64,000 nucleotides of DNA from Paludibacterium denitrificans. Lineage in GTDB: Bacteria > Pseudomonadota > Gammaproteobacteria > Burkholderiales > Chromobacteriaceae. Position 1 is the stretch's first letter; every line of letters starts with the position of its first letter. Position numbers and translations under genes: made by a program. The stretch is from assembly GCF_009707705.1 (NCBI RefSeq), contig NZ_WLYX01000001.1:1116001-1180000 (forward strand), given 5' to 3'. Shown piece by piece: positions 10,434 through 20,360 of this stretch. The notes beneath the pieces were generated by a model that was not told the DNA's origin, made no database searches, and saw only the letters and a program-made list of their open reading frames with translations.

Positions 10434-11336
10434 AACACTTTTTCTATCTGCACTGGCAAAGCGCCCGCAGCGCGCTGAACAAAATCCTGCGCCAACCGTT
10501 TGCCAGCCTGCTCACACTGCTGATGCTGTCGGTGGCGCTGGCGCTGCCGCTGTCCTTATATATTACCGTCACCAGCGTGCAGGCCGGGTGGGTAAACTCA
10601 CCGCCACGCCGCAAATCACCCTGTTCATGGAACAGTCGGCGGAAGAGGCCGATCTGGCGGCCGTCAACAGCACCCTGCGCAAGCATCCCAAGATCAAGAG
10701 TTACAGTTTCATCGGCAAGAATCAGGCTCTGTCCGATCTGGAAAAACGCAACGGCTTGTCCGGCCTGACCGAAGGGCTGGAAGGCAATCCGTTACCGGAT
10801 GCCTTTGTCGTGACGCCCAAAGCGCTGGAGCCCCGCGAACTGGAAATGCTGCAAAAAGAACTGTCTGGCCTGCCGATGGTGGAAACCGCCCAGTTTGATG
10901 CCAACTGGGCCAAGCGCCTGTACGCCATGGTCGACTTGGGCAAGAAACTCACCTGGTTCCTCGCCGTGGCGCTGGGCATTGCTCTGGTTCTGGTGACTCA
11001 TAACGCCATCCGCATGCAGATTCTGGCACGGCGTGAAGAAATCGAAGTGGCCAAACTGATTGGTGCACCGGACAGCTTTATTCGCCGCCCGTTCATGTAC
11101 CATGCGCTATGGCAAGGCACGCTGGCTGGCTTGGCCGCATGGGGGCTTACCAGCTGGCTGACCGCTTCGGCCAACCCGGCTATTGCTGATTTTGCCCGGC
11201 TTTATAATGAGCATGTGGAACTTCGTTCGCTGGAACCTATCGAACTACTGGTTGTGATAGCCATTTCTGCGCTATTAGCCATGACCGGCGCCCGCCGGCA
11301 GCAGATCACCATCTGCGTCAGATCGAACCGCATTAA
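10430..11336 (+). CDS. ftsX: cell division protein FtsX (two frame breaks)
   Basis: FtsX is the membrane subunit that passes the FtsE signal to periplasmic amidase activators. A cytoplasmic start (MKHFFYLHWQSARSALNKI) and TM1 (LLTLLMLSVALALPLSLYI) precede the periplasmic domain (TPQITLFMEQS) and three C-terminal TM segments (WFLAVALGIALVLV onward). Breaks lie at 10588 (VQAGVGKLTATP expected) and about 11294-11305; the true end is HLRQIEPH at 11336, typical of neisserial FtsX. The second break contains a literal GCCGGC next to the error. Confidence 0.93.
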
Positions 11337-11451
11337 GGCCCAACAGGCTATCGGGTCGATAGAAAAATACATTGGCGCCGGAATCTTTCCTTGCTGGCAC
11401 TCTATTTATCCGAGTGCTAGGATGACACTACCTAAGGAGGTAGTAAGTACA

Positions 11452-12310
11452 ATGACCACAGCCTTTGCTTTGCCCGTTCCGTCTTCGTGCGGCAGCCCTG
11501 GAACAATACACCCAGGCCGTCAACAGCATCCCCATGCTGACTGCCGAAGAAGAAAACGCGCTTGCCACGCAACTCCAGCGCGATAACGACTTGGAAGCCG
11601 CCCGCAAACTGGTGATGTCACATCTGCGTGTGGTTGTTTCCATTGCCCGCGGCTATGCCGGTTACGGCCTGCCGCAAGCCGACCTCATTCAGGAAGGCAA
11701 TATTGGCCTGATGAAGGCCGTCAAACGTTTCGAACCGGATCGCGGTGTCCGCCTGTTCTCGTTTGCCGTGCACTGGATCAAGGCCGAAATGCACGAATTC
11801 ATCCTGCGTAACTGGCGTCTGGTGCGCATTGCTACCACCAAGCCACAGCGCAAGCTGTTCTTCAATCTGCGCAGCATGAAGAGCGGGTTTGCCGCGCTTT
11901 CCGACAAGGAAGCACGTCAGATTGCCGACGATCTGGGCGTCAAGCCGGAAGAAGTGCGCGAAATGGAAACCCGCATGAGCGGGCAAGATGTCGCGCTGCT
12001 GGCCGATGACGGCGATGACGAAGGCTTTGCCCCCATCGACTGGCTGGCGGATTCGCACAGCGAGCCAACCAAGGCACTGGAACGCCGGGCGTTTGACCAG
12101 TTGCAAACCGAAGGCATCGAACACGCACTCTCCACTCTGGATGATCGTAGCCGCCGCATCATCGAAGCGCGCTGGCTGGCAGATGATGGCGGCTCTACCC
12201 TGCACGAACTGGCCGCCGAATTTGGCGTGTCGGCCGAACGTATCCGCCAGATTGAAGCCAAGGCACTGACCAAGATGAAGACCGCACTGAGCGAAGGCAT
12301 GGCCGCCTGA
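11452..12310 (+). CDS. rpoH: RNA polymerase sigma-32 factor (one frame break)
   Basis: Heat-shock sigma factor. MTTAFALPVPSS starts at 11452 behind a good AAGGAGG (11434-11440). The frame slips near 11492-11505 and resumes as SLEQYTQAVNSIPMLTAEEE. Region 2 (SHLRVVVSIARGYAGYGLPQ, DLIQEGNIGLMKAVKRFEP), the RpoH box region (TTKPQRKLFFNLR) and region 4 (LAAEFGVSAERIRQIEAKAL) are all present. About 286 residues. It would control chaperones and proteases, htpX in this window being a possible member. The ftsX-rpoH neighbourhood is common in proteobacteria. Confidence 0.95.
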
Positions 12311-12339
12311 TCACGCCTTTGCCAGAGACTCCACCCATA

Positions 12340-12369
12340 AAAAACGCCCCGTAATTTACGGGGCATTTT
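12340..12369. terminator. bidirectional terminator between rpoH and pglL-like gene
   Basis: GCCCCGTAA (12346-12354) and TTACGGGGC (12356-12364) flanked by A run on the left and T run on the right. It serves convergent rpoH (plus) and the PglL-like gene (minus), whose last codons overlap the stem. Confidence 0.85.
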
Positions 12370-14179
12370 TCGTACTATCCAACCACAGCGCATAGCTTAT
12401 TCTGCGCTCTGATACTTGGTAGTACAGTTTGTCATATGTCTGCTGTGCAATGTCGCGTAGCGGCTGCCGAGCCGGTTCGTCCTCATCCAGGCTATCCAGA
12501 AACTGGCTGGCATAGGTAGGGAAAGAAGCCAGCGTGGTACGCAGCGTCTGCTCCGCCGCCTGACGTTGACCCGCAAAGGCTTGCAGCTGTGCCTGTTTCA
12601 GCATCACGTCCGGATAGGGACGGAACGCGGTCAGGCGCTGCTCCCATGCCAGCTTCTGCTGCACGTCGTGGCGGTCCACCACCAGATAATCGTCCAGCGT
12701 ATTGAGCGCGTGGTATGCAAATAACGGCTGTTGCTGCACGATCTGCGCCAGGCGCGCCTGACGTTTGGCATCCTGCTGCACATTGCCGGTTTGCGAATAC
12801 AAGCCCACCAATTCCCAGAACATACTGGTGCCAGACACCGACAACCAGCCAATTGCCAGCAACAGCGCCAGCAGCGGCAAACGTGCTTAAGCCATCCCAG
12901 CGACAAGCCACGCGAGGGCGCCAGCGCGACAAACACCACCAGCATGGCAAGGAAATACAGATACCACAGCGGGTATTCCAGCATGCTGTGTATCAGCGTT
13001 ACGGCCGAGGCAACCCAACGGCAACAGGTATTCCGGTTCGGCCACTCCCCCGAAAAACGGCCACACCGCCCAGACAAAACCAGCGACCACCAGCAAGGTT
13101 ACCGGTGCGCCCATTTCGGCCAACAATTGCAGGATCAGATTGTGCGCATTGGTAAACAACCCACTATTGAAGCGGCAGCAAACTGCGGCCACGGCTGCAT
13201 GCGTACGCTTTCGGCAGCAAACTGCGACCAACCCACGCCGGTCAACGGATGCTCGCGGAACGCCAGCCGGGCCTTGTGCATTTCGGCAAAACGGCGCGAC
13301 CCCATGTCATCGCTATTGGCCGCCAAGCGTGCCACACCCGACGCGGTATGCACATCGGTATGCATCAGCATCGAAACCAGTTGGTTGATCAACGGCAGCG
13401 CAAATTGCATCACCAGAATCGCCAGACAAGAAAGCCCCATCGCCCACAAGGCACGACGCGATTCAGGGCTGCGGCCACGCCAATGCCACAAACCAGCCAG
13501 CGCCACCAGCGCCACCAGATAGAGCAAGATGGTGCGCGACCCGGCCCAAGCCAGCATCAGCGACAACCAGACCACCAACACACCCAGCCAGAGCTTAGCC
13601 AAGTTTACCGATGGCAAACAGGTAAACACCCGCCACCACCGACCACATCAGGTAATGCGCATACTGATTGCGCTGGCCGATATGGCCAAAAATATTGCTG
13701 GTGGGATGGCTACCATCGTAAAACAGGCCCAGCGGCGCGGCCAGCCCGGTCAATTGCGCCAAACCGATCAGTGACTGGATCAGCCCGCCAACAATCAGCG
13801 CCCGAGCCAACCAGATACTGATGTCACGTTGGCCGAAGGCATCGCGCAAATTGACGGTCACGGCGGCCAATAAGGCCATGCCAAGCCATGCCAACGCCGT
13901 GGCATAACTCATCCCCGGAAACAGGGTAGTCACCCATTGCGGCTGCAGAGCCCACACCGCAGCCAAGGCCGGGCACCAGCCCGTGGCACGCGGCAGGCGT
14001 TGAAACAAACGACCATCTGGCAACAAAAACAAGGCCGCGACGAGCATCAGCCAGATCACATTGATCTCGCCGAAATACTGGGGCAGCGGCACAAAATGCA
14101 CGCGTGAAGCAAAGGGAACAATCGCGATCAGGCATAAGGACAGCAGCGATACGCGCAAAGAGGTCTTGTGTAAGGACAT
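12356..14179 (-). CDS. PglL-like protein O-oligosaccharyltransferase, copy 1 (several frame breaks)
   Basis: A polytopic protein of about 600 residues with roughly ten membrane helices in its first two thirds. The central HIGQRNQYAHYLMW and AHNLILQLLAEMG match the Wzy_C/PglL family that moves lipid-linked glycans to pilin or other periplasmic proteins. The C-terminal, TPR-like soluble part (VDRHDVQQKLAWEQRLTAF, AQLQAFAGQRQAAEQTL) matches the Wzy_C_2 type. Frame breaks near 13600, 13160, 13020 and 12885-12892 (GCTTAAGC, giving LGWPARLPLLALL when restored). O-antigen ligase is the alternative, but the adjacent pilin genes favour PglL. Confidence 0.8.
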
Positions 14180-14236
14180 ATCCGGTCAATAACAGGCGTA
14201 AGAGCGGGCAGAATACCGCAACGCAAGGCAACAAAA

Positions 14237-14262
14237 AACCGGCCTTGCAAACAAGGCCGGTT
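14237..14262 (-). terminator. terminator after second pglL-like gene
   Basis: AACCGGCCTTG (14237-14247) and CAAGGCCGGTT (14252-14262) with a four-base loop; in the minus direction a run of six T follows. It lies just after the repaired stop at 14281 of the second PglL-like gene. Confidence 0.8.
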
Positions 14263-14280
14263 ACCAAATGTATGAAACCT

Positions 14281-16115
14281 TCAGAACAACGGTTGCCGCG
14301 TCACTGGTTTGGCCACCGTCATGACGGCCGCCACACGGCTTAAGCATCGGTATTAGCCCCGGCTTTCAAGTAGGCTTCGGCTGCTGTTTTGGCCAGTTCG
14401 GCCAGCGGTTGCACTTCCGGCTCAGGCCGACGCTGCAACATGGCATAGGTAACTGGCGCGGCATCCGGATAGGATGCCAGCAACAGAACGATGTTTTGCC
14501 GGGCTAGCGCAGGCTGACCATCCAGAGCCTGAATGACCGCCAGTTTGGTCAGGAGATTCGGGTAAGGCCGGTAAGCTGCCAGACGTTCGAAAATATCCTT
14601 TTTCAGCGCCAACTGATCTCGACTCGGGTCGAGATAGTTAGCCAGCACACCATCAGCTTCCATTGCCCATAAAGGGTTGCGGCCAATAGCGATGATCTTT
14701 TCCATCCTGCCCTTGTTTTCCCGGCATCATTGGTGGGCCCACTGTAATGCACCAGTGTCCAGAAATTGCCAATGCCAGTGAATACATAGGCAAGGCATGC
14801 CACACCAACCAGCAGCGACACCCCGCGCAAAAATCCGGGGCGCAAGTTCAAGGCATAGGATTTGGCGGGAGACAAACTGCAAATCAGCACCAAGGCCGTG
14901 AGAAATGGCAGATACCATAACGGGTATTCAAACATGGAATGCCCGAGAATCATCATGGCGATCGACACCAGCAACAGATTGTCTACCGTTTGCTCGCTCT
15001 TGCGGAAATACGGCCCCGTGCAGGCAATCAGGCCAATTACTACCACACTGGTTCCCACCAATCCGGTTTCGGCCAACAACTGGAAGATCAAATTATGCGA
15101 TTGGGTGAAGAGCCAGCTCTCCGGTACTTTTGGCAAGCCAAGATATGCCTCCATCCACACACTTTGCGACCCGAAACCACCCAGCCCGACACCAAACCAC
15201 GGGTTAGCCTTGAATACCTCCCAAGCCTTGGTCCACTCAATCCGCCGCCGTGCGCCAAAGCCAGCATCCATGATGCGGTCGGCACCACTATCCAGATGAA
15301 TCGGCAAGCCCAAACGATTCAGCAGCCAGATCAGTTCGTGGTTAAACAGCTGAATCAACGCCACCAGGATGATGGCACACGCCACCGCCCGAGGCCATGC
15401 GCTGCACCGACTCATCCTGCTCGGAGCGACGCAGCCAGATCCAGGCCAAAGCACACAAGCCAAGACTATAAGCCAGCACCAACCGGGCTCCGGACCATGC
15501 CATCAATAAAGCCAGCAAAAATGCCGAAATCAGGAAAAAAGGTCGACGCAAGGAGTTTTTCGCGTACAGATAGCAGGCGGCTACCAAACCCCAACCAAGG
15601 AACTGGGCATACTGATTACGCTGGCCGATATTGCCCATGATGTTGCCAGCAGGATTACCACGGTCGTACACGAAAACATAATAACGATCCAACAATCGTG
15701 CCAAATCAAACGCTTGCAGCAAACCGAGTAGCACTTGCACCAGCGCCATGACCAATACTGTTATGGACAACACTGCCAGCAAATCGGAACGGAAAGACAG
15801 TGGGTGATTGGAAACGATGACTACCGAAAACCAGCACAAAACCAAGACAAGCAGAGCCAGCGTCAACGCATCAGCCCCACGTTGAGGAACAATCAAAGAA
15901 AAAAACAGGATAAATAAAGACAGCCCAGCACGAGGTAGACGCCAAGAATTCGGATTACCAATAAAAGCCAAAACCGTGAACAACCCAATAAGCAGCAAAG
16001 CCCCTGCATGGGTAAACCAGTCGGGCATCGGATAGGCTCTTGCCCAATTTAAAAATGGCAGACTAATCGCCAAGGACAAAAGAAGAGAAGATATAACGTT
16101 GATATTTATTTTCAT
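14281..16115 (-). CDS. PglL-like protein O-oligosaccharyltransferase, copy 2 (two frame breaks)
   Basis: Paralogue of the neighbour at 12356-14179, about 610 residues when repaired, starting MKININVISSLLLSLAIS at 16115. Shared landmarks are GNIMGNIGQRNQYAQFLGW, SGARLVLAYSLGL, FTQSHNLIFQLLAETG and SMFEYPLWYLPFLTAL. The frame breaks near 15395-15405 (QRMAGAVACAII expected) and at 14338-14345, where GCTTAAGC creates a false stop after GANTDA; restoring GCCGGC extends the protein by about 16 residues. It lies directly downstream of the pilin gene, so pilin glycosylation is the likely task. Confidence 0.82.
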
Positions 16116-16122
16116 AAGCCAT

Positions 16123-16149
16123 AAAAAAGGCGCCATAGGCGCCTTTTTT
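16123..16149. terminator. terminator between pilin and pglL-like gene
   Basis: AAAAAAGGCGCC (16123-16134) and GGCGCCTTTTTT (16138-16149), a perfect 12-bp stem with a three-base loop and T/A tails on both sides. It follows the first pilin stop (16160) by ten bases, so much pilin message would stop before the glycosylation genes. Confidence 0.9.
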
Positions 16150-16159
16150 ATCCAGAAGA

Positions 16160-16627
16160 TTAGCGGCAGTTGGAAGGCAGCCACTTAGCATCCATGCCAC
16201 TACCAGCAGCACATTTCCAAGTAATAGAACCACTAGCAACCGTCGGAGTCATAACGACAGTAGCGCCACTAGCTACTTTATCATTATAAGTGATCGTAAT
16301 AGTAGCAGCAGTATCACCGGTACTGACTGCAGTCACTTTCGTTACGGCATTGCCTTTAATATCTGTATCCGTGGAAAGACCATAAGTTGCATTAGATGCT
16401 GCAGACTTCGTTACACCATCAGAAGCAATCGCCTGCAACGTACCTTGAGAGGAATAATATTCGGTCATTGCTGTTTTTGCCGCAGCGGCCAAAGTCAAGC
16501 CTTCCGAAACATGGGCACGCTTGGTGTAGTCTTGATAGGCTGGAATAGCAATAGCCGCCAAGATACCGATAATTGCTACAACGATCATCAGCTCGATAAG
16601 CGTAAAACCCTGTTGCATTTTTTTCAT
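16160..16627 (-). CDS. pilE: type IV major pilin-like protein (PilE/PilA), copy 1
   Basis: 155 residues. A seven-residue class IVa leader (MKKMQQG) precedes the processing site [21 protein letters not shown], with Glu5 for assembly and Phe1 for methylation. The C-terminal disulfide loop is formed by the cysteines in WKCAAGSG and PSNCR, typical of neisserial pilins. The Ser/Thr-rich middle is a candidate O-glycosylation target for the adjacent PglL proteins. It is separated from the second pilin by 39 bases. Functions are adhesion, twitching and DNA uptake. Confidence 0.93.
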   Translation of the reverse strand: MKKMQQGFTLIELMIVVAIIGILAAIAIPAYQDYTKRAHVSEGLTLAAAAKTAMTEYYSSQGTLQAIASDGVTKSAASNATYGLSTDTDIKGNAVTKVTAVSTGDTAATITITYNDKVASGATVVMTPTVASGSITWKCAAGSGMDAKWLPSNCR

Positions 16628-16666
16628 GGAAAACTCCTTAACTTAATTAAAAAACAGGCAAAAAGA

Positions 16667-17092
16667 CTATTTACAAATTGTTGGCAAAGCCGACTGCACT
16701 GATACGTCAGAAGTACATTTCCAGCTGGTTGCACCACTTGCTACCTGAGGCGTCAGCCATAAATGTTTACCTCCGTCGACTTTATCATTAAAAGTGATCT
16801 GAATCATCCCAACGCTACCAGAGGCTAATACTTCAACGCTTGATACAGCCTGCCCAACAATCGCCGTACTACTTGCCAAACCAGCTGAAGCATTACTTGT
16901 TGGCCAAATATTGTTAGCTGAATAATATTCTGCAACAGCCGTTTTGGCTGTACTCGCCAAAGTCATGGCTTCAGAAACATAAGCCCGCTTTACATAGAGC
17001 TGGTACGCCGGGATCGCAATCGCAGCCAGAATACCGATAATCGCGACCACGATCATCAGTTCAATCAAGGTAAATCCACTTTGCCGTTGCAT
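16667..17092 (-). CDS. type IV pilin-like protein, copy 2
   Basis: About 141 residues from the ATG at 17092 ([18 protein letters not shown]). The first 50 residues are nearly identical to copy 1, while the C-terminal part differs, with a disulfide loop between WKCTSDVS and PTICK. A 57-base longer frame to 17149 would add residues before the leader and is unlikely. It is the first gene behind the sigma54-like promoter. It could be the major pilin, with copy 1 a variant, or the reverse; sequence alone does not decide. Confidence 0.9.
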   Translation of the reverse strand: MQRQSGFTLIELMIVVAIIGILAAIAIPAYQLYVKRAYVSEAMTLASTAKTAVAEYYSANNIWPTSNASAGLASSTAIVGQAVSSVEVLASGSVGMIQITFNDKVDGGKHLWLTPQVASGATSWKCTSDVSVQSALPTICK

Positions 17093-17119
17093 ACACTCTC
17101 CCCTGCCAGCCGTGCAATA

Positions 17120-17139
17120 ACTGCATGAACCATGCCAGT
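17120..17139 (-). promoter_or_regulatory. sigma54-like promoter of the pilin genes
   Basis: On the minus strand TGGCATGGTTCATGC places GG (17136-17135) and GC (17124-17123) ten bases apart, as in sigma54 promoters (consensus TGGCAC-N5-TTGC). It is about 30 bases upstream of the pilin ATG at 17092. Pilin genes of many proteobacteria are sigma54/PilR dependent. Two positions differ from consensus. Confidence 0.55.
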
Positions 17140-17169
17140 TATTGTGCACGCATTATGCGGGGAGATTTC

Positions 17170-17215
17170 TGACACATGTCACCTGAATTTCGTCACGATG
17201 TGACAAATTTTGTCA
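17170..17215. promoter_or_regulatory. cluster of TGTCA/TGACA palindromes upstream of pilin and bioA
   Basis: Three palindromes lie in 46 bases: TGACACATGTCA (17170-17181), GTCACGATGTGAC (17192-17204) and TGACAAATTTTGTCA (17201-17215). They sit 35-90 bases upstream of the sigma54-like promoter, the right distance for an enhancer-binding protein such as PilR, whose sites contain TGTC repeats. They are also 60-105 bases before bioA on the other strand. Confidence 0.5.
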
Positions 17216-17275
17216 GTCCGGTATGGCGTTACCACTGTGATAGCATCGCGCCAACAGTATGAAGGAAAAATCATC

Positions 17276-18625
17276 ATGAGCAACCAAGCGTGGTTGAGCA
17301 GAAGTTTCAATGCCGTCTGGCATCCTTGCACACAGATGAAGCGGCACGAAGCCTTGCCGATTATTCCGATTGCCCGCGCCGATGGCATCTGGCTGACGGA
17401 TTTTGACGGCAAACGCTATCTGGACGGGGTGAGTTCATGGTGGGTCAACCTGTTTGGCCACAATCAGCCGCGCATCAAGGCGGCGATCAAGGCGCAACTG
17501 GATGAGCTGGAACATGTCATTCTGGCGGGATTTACCCATCGGAGCGTGGTTGAATTATCAGAGCGGCTGGCAGCGTTGACCGGGTTGGGGCACGCTTTTT
17601 ATGGTTCGGATGGCGCCAGCGCCACCGAGATTGCACTGAAGATGAGCTTCCATTACTGGAAGAATCTTGGTCAGCCGGAAAAATGCCGCTTCATCAGCCC
17701 GGAAAACAGTTATCACGGCGAAACCGTGGGCGCCTTGGCGGTGACCGATGTACCGCTGTTTTCCAATACCTATGCGCCGCTGGTGAAACCGGGTATCCGG
17801 GTACCAACTCCGGATGCAAGGTTGGCCGAAAACGGTGAACGCGCTGCCGATGTGGCACGACGAGCGGCACGCTCGCTGGAAAACGTGTTGGCAAAACAAG
17901 GTAGCCAGATTGCCGCTGTCATTGTCGAGCCGCTGGTGCAGGGTGCCGCGGGAATGGCGATGTATGATGCCAGTTATCTGACCGAACTGCGCCGTCTGTG
18001 CGACCAGTACCAGGTGCATCTGATCGCTGACGAAATTGCCATGGGCTTTGGTCGTACCGGCACGTTGTTTGCCTGCGAACAGGCTGGTATCCGGCCGGAT
18101 TTTCTTTGTTTGTCCAAGGGCATTACCGGTGGTTATCTGCCGCTGTCTTGCGTCCTGACCACCGACACGGTGTATCGCGCCTTCTATGATGATGATGTGA
18201 CGCGTGGTTTCCTGCATTCACACAGTTATACTGGCAATGCGCTGGCCTGCCGGGCGGCGCTGGAAGTGCTGGCAATCTTTGAAGACGAACAGGTCATCGC
18301 CGTCAACAAAGAAAAAGCGACCAGTTTTGAGCGTTATCTGGCGCCGATTCGTGCCCGTGCCGATGTGCGTCACTTTCGCCACCTCGGCATGATCTGGGCC
18401 TTTGATGTCGTATCGGCCCGCAGCGACTTTGCGACCGCGTTTTTTGCGGCCATGGTAAAGCGTGGTGCGCTGTTACGGCCGATTGGCAAAACGGTCTACT
18501 TCATGCCGCCCTACTGCATCAGCGAGACCGAAATGGCATGGCTGTGCGCGGCGACACAAGAAGCGCTGGATGAGTTAAATCAAGCAAACAGCAGGTTTGC
18601 CACAGAAAACCTGCCCTTGCCGTGA
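17276..18625 (+). CDS. bioA: adenosylmethionine-8-amino-7-oxononanoate aminotransferase
   Basis: PLP enzyme of biotin synthesis (KAPA to DAPA with SAM as amino donor). The ATG at 17276 follows GAAGGAAAAA and gives MSNQAWLSRSFNAVWHPCTQ, with the BioA marker WHPCTQMKxHE. Other motifs are DGVSSWWVNLFGH, GSDGASATEIALKM, NSYHGETVGAL, DEIAMGFGRTG and the PLP lysine in LSKGITGGYLPLS. 449 residues, intact. No other bio genes are adjacent. It is divergent from the pilin genes. Confidence 0.96.
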   Translation: MSNQAWLSRSFNAVWHPCTQMKRHEALPIIPIARADGIWLTDFDGKRYLDGVSSWWVNLFGHNQPRIKAAIKAQLDELEHVILAGFTHRSVVELSERLAALTGLGHAFYGSDGASATEIALKMSFHYWKNLGQPEKCRFISPENSYHGETVGALAVTDVPLFSNTYAPLVKPGIRVPTPDARLAENGERAADVARRAARSLENVLAKQGSQIAAVIVEPLVQGAAGMAMYDASYLTELRRLCDQYQVHLIADEIAMGFGRTGTLFACEQAGIRPDFLCLSKGITGGYLPLSCVLTTDTVYRAFYDDDVTRGFLHSHSYTGNALACRAALEVLAIFEDEQVIAVNKEKATSFERYLAPIRARADVRHFRHLGMIWAFDVVSARSDFATAFFAAMVKRGALLRPIGKTVYFMPPYCISETEMAWLCAATQEALDELNQANSRFATENLPLP

Positions 18626-18754
18626 AGGACTGCTTGCCCAAGCGCCGAAGATTCACATAGCATAAACAGATTATCTCCGACTGCACTTCCTCGCCCACCA
18701 CGCTGAGCATCCGGCGGCAGGGAGGGCCCAAACTGGATATGGCCTGAACTGGAT

Positions 18755-20287
18755 ATGGACCCGAAACGCCTCGATACCCAACCCGAAAGCATGGCCCGCT
18801 GGTTGGATGCCCTCCCCTACAGCAATCTGGAAGAATGCGGCCGCCAGCTACTGGACGGGCTGCGGCTATTGGGCCATACCCCGATGGACGCCAGTGCGCG
18901 CCACAAATTGCTCAAGCTCTACCTTGGCGCGCTGGATCGTTACTTTCCGGCACTGGAAACCGAAATTCTGCAGGATGATGTCGCCAGTTCAGCGCGTAGC
19001 CGACAGCTTGCCATGGTAGCCGTGGCGCTGTTTGCCAGCGTGTTCAGCACCTTTAAGCAGACGTTGGCCGAACGACTGAGCAAGCGCTCCCTGCTGGATC
19101 GCGAACAGCCCAAGATCGAGCTGCTGCTGTACAGCATGATGTCAGCCCGGCAACTGGCCAATCTCAGCATGCGCTGCTATTGCCCGTTGCCGCAGGGCTT
19201 TTGGCATGATTGCCACCAGCTGTTCCGCCCGGCGGTGGAGCGCGGCTGGCATGAGCGCCAGCTGGACAATGACGACTCGCTGCGGGTGATTTACCAGCAG
19301 ATACTGCTGCTGGGCATCACCTCGACCAATAGCCTGTCGCAACAGGAAATGACCGTCGCCCGCCAGCTGATCATGGATTGGGCTGTGCACGCCCAGTTGC
19401 AGCCGGTGGAAACATTGGACACCACCCGACTCGGATATCTGGTGGATACCTCACGCGACGAACCTCCACGCTTTTTGCCGATCAATGCCAGCCAGCTTGG
19501 GGCCGGTTGTTACTGGTTCAATCTGGAAGGCGCGCTGGCATTAGTCAAACGGCGCATCGAGCAACTGCTGACCGCGCAAAACAGCAACGCCGCCGCCCAG
19601 CTTTACGACGAGCTGGCCTTGCTGCGCGGGTTGGCCGAAGAATGGCAGCAACCCAAACGCTTACGCCATCAGCGGATGTCCATGCGCGAGGTATTGGAAT
19701 TGACGGCTACCGTGCCGAATATCTGGTATCTGGCCAACGGCCATAGCTGGATCACCGCCGCCGAAGGCAACAACAAGGAAGAAGGTGACGAGCCGCCGCC
19801 AGCGCCGGTCGCCTTGCGCACCCCACCTCCGCCCAGCCTGTTTCTGGTCGTCAACCAGAGCGCCCAAGGGTTACGCCTGCGCGGACAGCCGCGTGGCCAA
19901 CTGCTGCGCGCCGGGGAAGTCATTTTGTTGTCACCGCCGGGCAAACCGGCGGCCAGCCAGCTTTGCCTGATCCGCTGGGTCTCGCTGTTACCGGACGGCA
20001 TGGAGGTGGAATGCGGCGTCGAAGTCATCGGCAAGTTGCCCGAACCGGTGCGTATTCTGCCAACCATCACCCATCCGGAAGACCAGTATCAGTATGCGTT
20101 GTGCCTGCAGGCGATCAGCCCGCTGCATCGCCCGCCCATGCTGCTCACCCAAGGACGGCAGTTCAGCCGACTGCGCGAATTGCGTCTGCAAGACCGCAAT
20201 GGTGAGATCCTGATCCGCTGCACCCGGCTGGATACCCAGACCCCGCATGTCCAGCTGATGGAGTACCGCGACAGCGACAACTTCTGA
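18755..20287 (+). CDS. conserved protein with C-terminal PilZ-like domain
   Basis: 510 residues with no signal peptide. I do not recognise the N-terminal 330 residues, which look mainly helical. After a proline-rich linker ([18 protein letters not shown], about 345-362) a segment resembles Pil[48 protein letters not shown]. PilZ domains bind cyclic di-GMP, but the RxxxR and D/NxSxxG motifs are only partly recognisable (NQSAQG). A 12-base direct repeat spans the start; see findings. The frame is intact. Confidence 0.7.
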   Translation: MDPKRLDTQPESMARWLDALPYSNLEECGRQLLDGLRLLGHTPMDASARHKLLKLYLGALDRYFPALETEILQDDVASSARSRQLAMVAVALFASVFSTFKQTLAERLSKRSLLDREQPKIELLLYSMMSARQLANLSMRCYCPLPQGFWHDCHQLFRPAVERGWHERQLDNDDSLRVIYQQILLLGITSTNSLSQQEMTVARQLIMDWAVHAQLQPVETLDTTRLGYLVDTSRDEPPRFLPINASQLGAGCYWFNLEGALALVKRRIEQLLTAQNSNAAAQLYDELALLRGLAEEWQQPKRLRHQRMSMREVLELTATVPNIWYLANGHSWITAAEGNNKEEGDEPPPAPVALRTPPPPSLFLVVNQSAQGLRLRGQPRGQLLRAGEVILLSPPGKPAASQLCLIRWVSLLPDGMEVECGVEVIGKLPEPVRILPTITHPEDQYQYALCLQAISPLHRPPMLLTQGRQFSRLRELRLQDRNGEILIRCTRLDTQTPHVQLMEYRDSDNF

Positions 20288-20360
20288 TGCGACGCCAGAT
20301 CAGGCCGGTTTTTCAGGTAAACTGGCCGGTCTATTTCAACACCGTGTTTTGAGGTCTGTC

